A stretch of 26,656 nucleotides of DNA, taken from positions 1-26,656 of the IMG/VR virus record IMGVR_UViG_3300020118_000197; one strand, written 5' to 3'. This document shows, piece by piece, positions 20,539 through 26,656 of this stretch. The notes under the pieces were generated by a model. The model did no database searches. It saw only the letters and a program-made list of their open reading frames with translations, and had not been told where the DNA came from. This stretch comes from a virus. The position numbers and the translations under genes were made by a program. Position 1 is the first letter of the stretch; the number at the start of each line of letters is the position of its first letter.

Positions 20539-22239
20539 ATGGAACTTCGAAACTATCAGTCCGAGGCGATCGCCGCACTCTGGGCTCACGTCCGGACACG
20601 CGAGGATAACCCCTGCATCGTGCTCCCCACGGGCGCAGGCAAGGGCGTCGTCATGGCGCAGGTCGCGAAGGACGTGGTCGCCTGGAAGGGCCGCATCGCC
20701 ATCGTGGCCCACGTCAAAGAGCTCCTGGAGCAGACCGCCGGGAACATCGTGCGGATGGCGCCCGAGATCCCGGTCGGGATCTACTCAGCCGGCCTTAAGT
20801 CCCGCGACCTCGGCTATCCCGTGACGGTCGCGGGCATTCAGAGCATCTACAACAAGGCGGAGCAGCTGGGCCCGGTCGACATCATTGCGATCGACGAAGC
20901 GCACCGGATCCCCCCAGACGGCGAAGGCCAGTATCGGACCTTCCTCGACGCGGCGAAGAAGCTGAATCCGAACGTGCGCCTGGTCGGCCTGACCGCGACG
21001 CCCTACCGGATGTCGACGGGGATGATCTGCGGCCGCGACCAGATCTTGAATCAGGTCTGCTACGAGATCGGCGTCCGGAAGCTGATCGTCGACGGCTACC
21101 TCTCGCCGCTCAAGTCAAAGGCGACGGCAGAGCGCACCGACGTCTCCAAGGTCTCGATCCGCGGCGGCGAGTACGTTCAGGGCGAGCTTCAGGCGGCCAT
21201 GATCGACGACCAGGAGAAGGTCGTCCGCGCGTGCCTCGAGATCTCCCAGAAGGTCGAGGACCGGAAGAGCACGATCGTCTTCTGCACCGGCATCGATCAT
21301 GCCCGAATGGTGGCCCAGTTCCTCCGGGACATCAACGATACCGAGGCCTTCCTGGCGACGGGCGGCAGCCAGGAGGGAAGCCAAGTTCGCACCGTCTTCG
21401 GTGACACGCCGGATGCGGAACGCGCCCGCACGATCGCCGACTTCAAATCGGGGAAGGTGAAATACCTCGTCAACGTCGACGTTCTGACGACGGGCTTCGA
21501 TGCCCCGGGAGTCGACTGCGTCGCGATCCTGCGGCCGACGCTCTCTCCCGGCCTCTTCTATCAGATGGTCGGCCGGGGCTTCCGCCTGGCGCCCGGCAAG
21601 AAGGATTGCCTCGTCCTGGACTTCGGCAACAACCTCTTCGTCCATGGCCCGGTCGACCGCATCGTCATCAGCGAGGACAAGAAGACCGGCCAGGTTGGCA
21701 ATGGCGGCGCTCGATTCAAGGAGTGCCCCCACTGTTCGGAGGTCCTCCCATACTCCTGCGAGGTCTGCCCGGACTGCGGCGGCAAGATCCCGAAGCTTGA
21801 GGACTGCTTCGCGCCCCATAGCGATTCGGCGGCGAGCCAGGAGCCCCTCTCGGGCCCCGAGGACATCGCGGAGATCACCTACCAGAAGCATGAGAAGCGG
21901 AACAACCCGGAAGGAAAGCCGCCCACCCTGCGAGCGGACTACTTCTGCGGCCTAATTCGCACGCCTTCGGAATACATCGGATTCGAGAGCGTGAGCTCCT
22001 TCGCGAGACGCAAGGCTGCCGAGTGGTGGCTACTCCGGTCGACGGAGCCTGTCCCGAAGACCGTCGAGGAGGCCCTCGAGGTGATTCGCACGAAGGGGAT
22101 CAACGAGCCGCGCCAGGTGGTCTTCAAGTCCGAGAACGGTTTCCTCAAGCCCGAAAAGTACATCGACATGAAGCTGAACCTCGCCCCGTCCGTGGTGAAC
22201 GGCGTCGAGCGGGACGCGAATCTGAGGGGGGCGTGGTAA
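20539..22239 (+). CDS. superfamily II DEAH-box helicase with C-terminal zinc ribbon
   Basis: This 566-residue enzyme starts MELRNYQSEAI, with Q-motif-like residues before Walker A PTGAGKG (30-36). Further motifs are DEAH (119-122), TATP (152-155), the helicase C domain motif VDVLTTGFDAPGVD, and QMVGRGFR (342-349). A four-Cys zinc ribbon follows (CPHC near 396, CPDC near 410). The C-terminal 130 residues carry a Trp-rich DUF-like region (FARRKAAEWWLLRSTEP). It probably unwinds DNA in phage recombination-dependent replication. ATG 20539 was preferred to 20476, which lies inside the DUF669 gene and adds a Pro/Gly stretch without homology. Confidence 0.9.
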   Translation: MELRNYQSEAIAALWAHVRTREDNPCIVLPTGAGKGVVMAQVAKDVVAWKGRIAIVAHVKELLEQTAGNIVRMAPEIPVGIYSAGLKSRDLGYPVTVAGIQSIYNKAEQLGPVDIIAIDEAHRIPPDGEGQYRTFLDAAKKLNPNVRLVGLTATPYRMSTGMICGRDQILNQVCYEIGVRKLIVDGYLSPLKSKATAERTDVSKVSIRGGEYVQGELQAAMIDDQEKVVRACLEISQKVEDRKSTIVFCTGIDHARMVAQFLRDINDTEAFLATGGSQEGSQVRTVFGDTPDAERARTIADFKSGKVKYLVNVDVLTTGFDAPGVDCVAILRPTLSPGLFYQMVGRGFRLAPGKKDCLVLDFGNNLFVHGPVDRIVISEDKKTGQVGNGGARFKECPHCSEVLPYSCEVCPDCGGKIPKLEDCFAPHSDSAASQEPLSGPEDIAEITYQKHEKRNNPEGKPPTLRADYFCGLIRTPSEYIGFESVSSFARRKAAEWWLLRSTEPVPKTVEEALEVIRTKGINEPRQVVFKSENGFLKPEKYIDMKLNLAPSVVNGVERDANLRGAW

Positions 22240-22598
22240 TGGAAACGACGACTCCCGTCATCTGCGGCGAATGCCAGTCCCCGATGGCGCTGAAGAACAG
22301 CCGCTTCGGGAAGTTCTGGGGATGCACCCGGTATCCGCTCTGCATGGGCACCCACGGCGCCCATCCCGACGGGAAGCCCCTGGGCGTCCCGGCGAACGCC
22401 GCGACGAAGCAAGCCAGGATGCGGGCTCATGCGGCCTTCGATCGCCTCTGGAGGTCGGGAAAGATGAGCCGCACCGATGCCTATCGGTGGATGCAAAAGA
22501 ACATGGACCTCACGAAGGACGAAGCCCACATCGGCAAATTCGATATGGCGAAGTGCGCGAAGCTCGAGGACCTGGTGAGCCTGGAGATGTCGCGATGA
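22239..22598 (+). CDS. DUF3268 zinc-finger protein
   Basis: This 119-residue protein starts at ATG 22239 in a TAATG overlap with the helicase. An N-terminal zinc motif like that of topoisomerase I tails (ICGECQSPM, KFWGCTRYPLCMGTHGAH) is followed by a helical DUF3268 region (FDRLWRSGKMSRTDAYRWMQ). It probably contacts DNA beside the helicase. The coupling suggests that the two are made in equal amounts. Confidence 0.8.
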   Translation: METTTPVICGECQSPMALKNSRFGKFWGCTRYPLCMGTHGAHPDGKPLGVPANAATKQARMRAHAAFDRLWRSGKMSRTDAYRWMQKNMDLTKDEAHIGKFDMAKCAKLEDLVSLEMSR

Positions 22599-22783
22599 GC
22601 GCAAAACGCTGTGAGAAGTGCGGTATGCCGATCGCGCAACCTGAGCGCGTCTGCTCGCTTTGCAGGATCCGTATCGCCAAGAAGTCGAGGCCTCAGGGCT
22701 CGGCGCTGTTCGGCTCTCCGGCTCGCGGGACTAAGGAAGACCTCTCGGCATCCAGGGATCCCGAAGAGGATCTTGAGTCATGA
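22595..22783 (+). CDS. small zinc-ribbon protein
   Basis: This 62-residue protein starts at ATG 22595 in an ATGA overlap. Its first 25 residues hold a complete zinc ribbon, CEKCGMP and CSLCR, followed by a basic stretch (RIAKKSRPQG) and an acidic end (EDLSASRDPEEDLES). No family was recognised; nucleic-acid binding is plausible. Confidence 0.6.
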   Translation: MSAKRCEKCGMPIAQPERVCSLCRIRIAKKSRPQGSALFGSPARGTKEDLSASRDPEEDLES

Positions 22784-22971
22784 GCACCTTCAAGCAGATC
22801 GACAAGGAGCGGCGCTTGCTTCGCGGCATCATCGCGAAGCTGGCCGACGATCTGATCGTCGAGGCCCGCGCGACCGGCAATAAACGGATCTGGAATTTGG
22901 TGGCACGCCTGGAAGGAGTCATGGCGGCGTGCGGCATCGAGAGAGACGGGGGAACGAGGAGGAATCCATGA
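22780..22971 (+). CDS. small helical protein
   Basis: This 63-residue protein starts at ATG 22780, overlapping the previous stop by 4 nt, and its stop overlaps the LacI-like gene start. It is largely helical (DKERRLLRGIIAKLADDLIV; KRIWNLVARLEGVMAACGIE). It was kept because of its tight coupling on both sides. No family was recognised. Confidence 0.5.
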   Translation: MSTFKQIDKERRLLRGIIAKLADDLIVEARATGNKRIWNLVARLEGVMAACGIERDGGTRRNP

Positions 22972-23249
22972 GCGTGCGACAGGCAGACATCGCGAAGGCG
23001 GTCGGGATCGACGTGTCGAGCGTCAACAAGATCCTGAACCGTCGTCCCGGCGTGGTCTTCAAGGAAGAAACGATCAAGCGCGTCTTCGAGGCCGCGGAGC
23101 GGATGGGCTGGAAGGCCAGCGTCAACTCCAAGTTCCTGATGAGCGAGGAACTCCGCGCGGCCAAGGCCCGCATCGCGGACCTGGAGACCGAGGTCAAGGT
23201 TCTCAAGAGGCAGCTGTCCGCGCTGAAGAAGATCTACAAGAGCGCGTAG
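22968..23249 (+). CDS. LacI-type helix-turn-helix protein with coiled coil
   Basis: This 93-residue protein starts at ATG 22968 after GAGGAGGAA. Residues 2-48 are a LacI-family DNA-binding headpiece: VRQADIAKAVGIDVSSVNKI, then LNRRPGVVFKEETIKRVFEA and AERMGW. The sugar-binding domain of normal LacI proteins is absent. Instead about 30 residues (KARIADLETEVKVLKRQLSA) have heptad leucines and probably form a dimerising coiled coil. This would be a minimal, ligand-free repressor, possibly acting on a phage control region. Confidence 0.8.
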   Translation: MSVRQADIAKAVGIDVSSVNKILNRRPGVVFKEETIKRVFEAAERMGWKASVNSKFLMSEELRAAKARIADLETEVKVLKRQLSALKKIYKSA

Positions 23250-23286
23250 TCGGGGCGTCGTAGGCATCGAGAGAGAGGAGGAGACC

Positions 23287-23394
23287 ATGAAGTTGAGCGA
23301 GAAAGATCATCGGGCGATCGTGGCGGGACTCGCGGGCCTGATCGGGCTGATCCTGATCGTGGCGCGAATCATCGTCGAGCGACAGGGGCGGTAA
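23287..23394 (+). CDS. 35-residue single-pass membrane microprotein
   Basis: ATG 23287 is preceded by GAGAGAGGAGGAG, a very strong ribosome binding site, which is the main support. The 35-residue product has a charged N-terminus (MKLSEKDHR), one membrane helix (IVAGLAGLIGLILIVARII) and the tail VERQGR. A small membrane toxin, holin-like or superinfection-exclusion function is possible but unsupported. Confidence 0.6.
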   Translation: MKLSEKDHRAIVAGLAGLIGLILIVARIIVERQGR

Positions 23395-23425
23395 AGGGGT
23401 AGTTCCCGGGGTTTCGATCGGTGGG

Positions 23426-23443
23426 CCCGCGCAGGGGCGCGGG
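23426..23443 (+). other. short perfect GC hairpin before the methyltransferase gene
   Basis: CCCGCGC and GCGCGGG pair over 7 bp with loop AGGG. No T-run follows. It lies 24 nt before the GTG start of the methyltransferase, within a 73-nt gap. Confidence 0.5.
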
Positions 23444-23467
23444 AAGAGAGAGACAGGGGTCAAGAGA

Positions 23468-24508
23468 GTGGGCATTCCGCTCAACGAGATCGTCGTTGGC
23501 GACGCGCTGGAGGTTCTCCGGACGTTGCCCGACGAGTGCGTCAATACAGTGGTGACGTCGCCGCCCTACTGGGGCCTGCGCGACTATGGCGTCGAGGGTC
23601 AACTCGGCCTCAAGGCAACGCCCGCCGAATACCTCTGGCGCATGGTCAAGATCTTCAGGCAGGTCCGTCGAGTGCTCCGGAGTGACGGGACTGCCTGGGT
23701 CAATATGGGCGACTGCTATGTCGCCGGCGGCCGCGGGGGCGATACCGGGGCCTCGACCTTGAACGGCGGGACCGAGCACCAGGACGAAAGCAAGAAGGCC
23801 CGCAAAGCCAGCGCCGGCGCCGGTCCTCGCCTCGGCCATCGCTCCAGCTTCCGACGCGATCGGATGGCGCGGCAGGATCATCCGCATAAGTCGGTCCGCG
23901 GGCTGAAGGTGAAAGACCTGGTCGGGATGCCTTGGCGTCTCGCCTTCGCGCTGCAGGCCGATGGCTGGTATCTCCGCTCGGACATCATCTGGGCGAAGCC
24001 GAACCCGATGCCCGAGAGCATTCAAGATCGGCCGACCAAGTCTCACGAATACGTCTTCCTGCTCGCGAAATCACAGAGGTACTACTACGACGCGGACGCG
24101 ATTCGGGAGAAATATGAGGAGGACACCTTCAAGCGAGCCGCCTATGGATGGAGTTCTACCGGAAGCCGGATTCAGAAACACCAACCAGGCGTAGACCAGC
24201 GGAACGAAGTCGGATACGACAAGCTCAACGCGAAGGGCAGGAACAAGCGGACCGTATGGTCCGTTTCCACCTCGCCATTCCCTGACGCTCACTTCGCCAC
24301 ATTCCCCCAGAAGCTCATCGAGCCTTGCATTCTGGCCGGTTGCCCTAGGGGGGGGGTAGTCCTCGATCCGTTCATGGGGGCCGGTACGACGGCCCTCGTT
24401 GCGCTCAAGGCGGGAGTCCAGTTCATCGGAATCGAACTCAATCCGAAATATGCCTCCATGGCGCGAAAGCGGATTGCGCCGGAACTCGCGCAGGGGAGGC
24501 TCGCCTAA
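23468..24508 (+). CDS. DNA methyltransferase, N4-cytosine or N6-adenine (beta class)
   Basis: This 346-residue enzyme starts at GTG 23468 with only moderate AAGAGA upstream. Order of motifs is catalytic TSPPY (30-34) first and the S-adenosylmethionine motif DPFMGAGTT (300-308) near the end, so it is a beta-class amino-methyltransferase. SPPY rather than DPPY favours N4-cytosine, but does not exclude N6-adenine. A basic region of about 60 residues, rich in Arg/His/Gly, sits around residues 95-150 and may recognise the target. It probably masks phage DNA from restriction. TAATG couples it to the Mom-like gene. Confidence 0.9.
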   Translation: MGIPLNEIVVGDALEVLRTLPDECVNTVVTSPPYWGLRDYGVEGQLGLKATPAEYLWRMVKIFRQVRRVLRSDGTAWVNMGDCYVAGGRGGDTGASTLNGGTEHQDESKKARKASAGAGPRLGHRSSFRRDRMARQDHPHKSVRGLKVKDLVGMPWRLAFALQADGWYLRSDIIWAKPNPMPESIQDRPTKSHEYVFLLAKSQRYYYDADAIREKYEEDTFKRAAYGWSSTGSRIQKHQPGVDQRNEVGYDKLNAKGRNKRTVWSVSTSPFPDAHFATFPQKLIEPCILAGCPRGGVVLDPFMGAGTTALVALKAGVQFIGIELNPKYASMARKRIAPELAQGRLA

Positions 24509-24999
24509 TGTTCTCCCTCGCCGAGTTCGACCTGGTTGACGACACCTACGCCGATCATCTGCTCGAAAAGTGGGGGCACTTCCTTGGTGCTCTCAATCGT
24601 CCCTTCGGCCGCCAGTCCTTTGTCCTGTCGATCGAGGGGGAAGCCGCTTCGGTAGCCGTGAGCGCATCGACGGTCGGGATCTCCGCCGGCGGGATTCCCC
24701 GCTTCGAATGCGTCGAACTCGCCCGCCTCTGCACCGCACCAGGGCATAAGGATCTCACGCGCGTCGCTCTTCGGCTCTGGCGTCGACTCGCTCCGATGTG
24801 CTGGAAGCGGTCCTATTGGCCGGTCCGCGCCGTTGTCAGCTACCAGGATCAGACCAGGCACAAGGGCGACATCTATCGCTTCGACGGCTGGAAGAAGGTC
24901 TCAGACGTGAAGGGGTCCACCGGCGGCGGCCATCACTCGACCAAGAAGGACCGCGTCCCGAAGGCGGTCTGGGTCTACGAACTCGGGAGGGTTGCTTAA
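24508..24999 (+). CDS. Mom-like / GNAT-fold DNA-modification protein
   Basis: This 163-residue protein has the Mom/XF1762-type GNAT pattern: a VELARLCTAPGHKDLTRVAL strand-helix, a basic WRRLAPMCWKRSYW segment, then VRAVVSYQDQTRHKGDIYRF and DGWKKV. In phage Mu, Mom converts adenine to a carbamoylmethyl-type adduct that blocks restriction. TAATG overlaps on both sides (24508 and 24999) lock it between two DNA methyltransferases, strongly supporting DNA modification. The actual chemistry and target base are unknown; assignment is by motif inspection. Confidence 0.6.
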   Translation: MFSLAEFDLVDDTYADHLLEKWGHFLGALNRPFGRQSFVLSIEGEAASVAVSASTVGISAGGIPRFECVELARLCTAPGHKDLTRVALRLWRRLAPMCWKRSYWPVRAVVSYQDQTRHKGDIYRFDGWKKVSDVKGSTGGGHHSTKKDRVPKAVWVYELGRVA

Positions 25000-26351
25000 T
25001 GGGCCTCCAGGCCGACTTCGAATTCATCGACCTCTTCGCCGGCTGCGGCGGCGGAACGTCAGGCGCCGTGGAGGCTTGCCAGGAGCGGGGCCTCAGCATG
25101 GACGGGGTCGCGATTAACCACAACCAGCGTGCGATCGAGACCCACTGGGCGAATCATCGCTGGATGCGCCATGAGCGCCAGGACATCCGTGCGATCCAGC
25201 CACTCCGCGTCGTGCCGAGCGGCCGCCGTGACTTCTTCATTGCCGCGCCCGAGTGCAAGGCCTACAGCCCGGCCCGCGGCAACAAACCCTGGAAACCGCA
25301 GTTCAGGACCTCCCCGCGCGAGATCCTCCGCTTCATGAAGGACCTCGACGTCCCGGATGGGCTGATCGAGAACGTGCGCGAGTTCCAGGACTGGGGTCCG
25401 AACGACGAGAACGGAGACCCGATCCCGGCCTTCGAGGGGATCTTTTTCAAGCGCTTCATCGACGCGATCCGGGACTTGGGCTACAACGTCGACTGGCGCG
25501 TCCTGAACGCCGCTGACTATGGCGATGCCACGACGCGCAAGCGGCTCTTCATCCAGTGCAGGCGCGGCTTACCGATCACCTGGCCGAAAGTGACGCACAC
25601 GCCCGACCGCTACAGATCCGCGCGGGAGATCATCGACTGGAGCATTCCAGGGGTTTCCATCTTCAACCGGAAGAATCCCCTCAAGCCGAACACGATCAAG
25701 CGGATCATCGCCGGCCTTAAGAAGCACGGCGGGGATGCCTTCCTCGCGATGTTCTACGGGACGAACGACGTCCGCTCACTGGATCTGCCGGCGCCCACCA
25801 TCACGGCCCAGGGCCAGCACTTCGGTCTCTGTGAGTTCCTGATCGGCCAGCACGGCGGGGCAACGCCTCGGAGCATCGAGGAGCCAACCCCGACGATCTG
25901 CCGCTCAGGCGCGATCTCCTTCATCCAGGCGAAGGGCTTCATCATCCCGACGAACCATGGCGAGGGCGACGAGCGGGCCTACGACCTTGGCGAGCCGATG
26001 CGAACCATCACGGGCGTCGACGCCTGGGGCCTCGTCGAGCCGCTAATCATGGAATATTACGGAAATGGGAATACCCACCCCGTCTCTCATCCCCTCGGCA
26101 CCGTCACGACGCACGACCGCTTCGCCCTGATCGTGGCCACGCCCAAGGGGAAGTTCGGAGTCGACATCCTCTTCCGGATGCTGCAGCCGCATGAGCTCGC
26201 CGCGGCGATGTCCTTCCCGAAGGACTACATCTTCAGCGGCACGCGACGCGACCAGGTCCAGCAGATCGGAAACGCTTGGCCGGTGATGCTGGGGAAGAAC
26301 CTCATCGGACACATGATCGACACGCGGCGAATTCTGCGGAGGGTGGCTTAG
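24999..26351 (+). CDS. C5-cytosine DNA methyltransferase
   Basis: This 450-residue enzyme starts at ATG 24999 in a TAATG overlap. Motifs: I FIDLFAGCGGGTSG (9-22), IV with catalytic Cys86 in APECKAYSPARG, VI ENV (124-126), VIII TTRKRLFIQ (178-186), and X QIGNAWPVML (422-431). The catalytic loop reads PEC rather than the usual PPCQ, as in a subset of phage-associated members. A long target-recognition region lies at about residues 195-380 with repeated PTIT/PTIC/TIT-like segments (LPAPTITAQG; EEPTPTICRSG; EPMRTITGVD). It should methylate cytosine C5 and protect phage DNA. Confidence 0.9.
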   Translation: MGLQADFEFIDLFAGCGGGTSGAVEACQERGLSMDGVAINHNQRAIETHWANHRWMRHERQDIRAIQPLRVVPSGRRDFFIAAPECKAYSPARGNKPWKPQFRTSPREILRFMKDLDVPDGLIENVREFQDWGPNDENGDPIPAFEGIFFKRFIDAIRDLGYNVDWRVLNAADYGDATTRKRLFIQCRRGLPITWPKVTHTPDRYRSAREIIDWSIPGVSIFNRKNPLKPNTIKRIIAGLKKHGGDAFLAMFYGTNDVRSLDLPAPTITAQGQHFGLCEFLIGQHGGATPRSIEEPTPTICRSGAISFIQAKGFIIPTNHGEGDERAYDLGEPMRTITGVDAWGLVEPLIMEYYGNGNTHPVSHPLGTVTTHDRFALIVATPKGKFGVDILFRMLQPHELAAAMSFPKDYIFSGTRRDQVQQIGNAWPVMLGKNLIGHMIDTRRILRRVA

Positions 26352-26374
26352 AAATTTCCCGGGGGTGTTGTTGG

Positions 26375-26393
26375 GGCTCCGGGTGAGGGAGCC
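26375..26393 (+). other. hairpin after the modification trio
   Basis: GGCTCC (26375-26380) and GGAGCC (26388-26393) form a 6-bp stem with a 7-nt loop, 23 nt after the methyltransferase stop. There is no T-run. Confidence 0.4.
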
Positions 26394-26436
26394 GGGCTCG
26401 GGCTGAGGGGGCGACAAAGGAACGACCGGGGCGAAC

Positions 26437-26464
26437 GGGGCAGGCCCATGGAGGGGCCTGCCCC
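26437..26464 (+). other. strong perfect hairpin before the last gene
   Basis: GGGGCAGGCCC (26437-26447) and GGGCCTGCCCC (26454-26464) form an 11-bp perfect stem with loop ATGGAG, followed by TGAAAAATT rather than a T-run. It resembles the hairpins at 59-89 and 14082-14111 in size and loop. It ends 22 nt before the start of the following gene. Confidence 0.65.
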
Positions 26465-26486
26465 TGAAAAATTGGTGGAGAGAGAA

Positions 26487-26656
26487 ATGGGGACGAACGT
26501 GGTCCAGCACAACGCGGATAAGTGTCCGAAGTGCGGCTCGGGGCTGATCGAGGACCTGGCCGAGCAGAACGGCTTCCGTCGCCATACCTGTCGCGCGTGC
26601 GGCGAGAACTTCACGACCATTATCGGCTCGCGGCACATCGGCGACATCCCGGGCGA
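26487..26656 (+). CDS. zinc-ribbon protein (partial, runs off the window)
   Basis: ATG 26487 follows GGTGGAGAGAG. The first 56 residues are visible: two CxxC pairs, CPKCG near residue 13 and CRACG near residue 35, form a classic zinc ribbon. The gene continues past the right edge, so its full length and function cannot be judged. It may be a zinc-ribbon nucleic-acid-binding domain of a larger enzyme or a stand-alone small protein. Confidence 0.65.
   Translation, partial: MGTNVVQHNADKCPKCGSGLIEDLAEQNGFRRHTCRACGENFTTIIGSRHIGDIPG

Noticed and set aside
19394-20599. Minus-strand 401-codon frame opposite Sak4 and DUF669
   Set aside because: It has Arg/Asp/Val-rich shadow composition, and both + strand genes there have clear family motifs.
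1-26656. CRISPR array, tRNA or rRNA genes
   Set aside because: No regularly spaced repeats, no cloverleaf-like sequence ending in CCA, and no rRNA-like stretches were seen.

Overview
This window looks like the middle of a GC-rich temperate tailed phage or prophage (Caudoviricetes, probably a long non-contractile-tailed type). It has a tail assembly chaperone pair with a -1 frameshift signal, a short tape measure gene, a run of coupled tail-tip/baseplate genes, a tyrosine integrase on the opposite strand, and an early recombination/replication and DNA-modification operon. No sheath gene is visible. The host cannot be named from the sequence. GGAGG-type ribosome binding sites are strong throughout, and no tRNA, rRNA or CRISPR array was seen.

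Positions 1-12000 are the tail module, all on the + strand except one inserted minus-strand gene. In order: the end of a probable tail tube gene, chaperones (115-815, GGGAAAC slippery site at 396-402), a reverse-strand single-gene 'moron' with its own extended -10 promoter (818-1054), tape measure (1101-2801), tail-tip proteins, two tandem GT-A glycosyltransferases translationally coupled into the baseplate run (5601-7059), a hub-like protein (7056-8783) and fibre-like proteins up to 11998.

Positions 12027-14030 hold late accessory genes: a tail-anchored coiled-coil protein coupled to a stand-alone CheY-like receiver protein, then a membrane protein with two N-terminal membrane segments and an internal lipobox, then an unknown protein. 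No endolysin is recognisable, so lysis functions are either here in unfamiliar form or outside the window.

Positions 14082-15890 form an accessory island: a hairpin, a third glycosyltransferase, a convergent two-gene minus operon (a membrane-anchored and an exported protein), and a ribbon-helix-helix-like gene. Its three first genes, and the tail moron, share an unusual layout: a -10 box ends only 6-9 nt before the ATG with no good Shine-Dalgarno, which predicts leaderless or near-leaderless mRNAs. A perfect dyad at 15640-15659 lies between the divergent promoters.

Positions 15894-17252 carry the integrase, with a hairpin over its own start codon, and an AT-rich control region with divergent sigma70-like promoters (minus at 16983-17011, plus at 17079-17107). 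From 17253 the early operon runs rightward: small unknown and zinc-binding proteins, a Gam-like protein, a Sak4-type RecA-like ATPase, a DUF669 protein, a DEAH helicase, DUF3268 and other small zinc ribbons, a LacI-type HTH/coiled-coil protein, a one-helix membrane microprotein, and a translationally coupled trio of DNA-modification enzymes (SPPY methyltransferase, Mom-like protein, C5-cytosine methyltransferase). A zinc-ribbon gene runs off the right edge.
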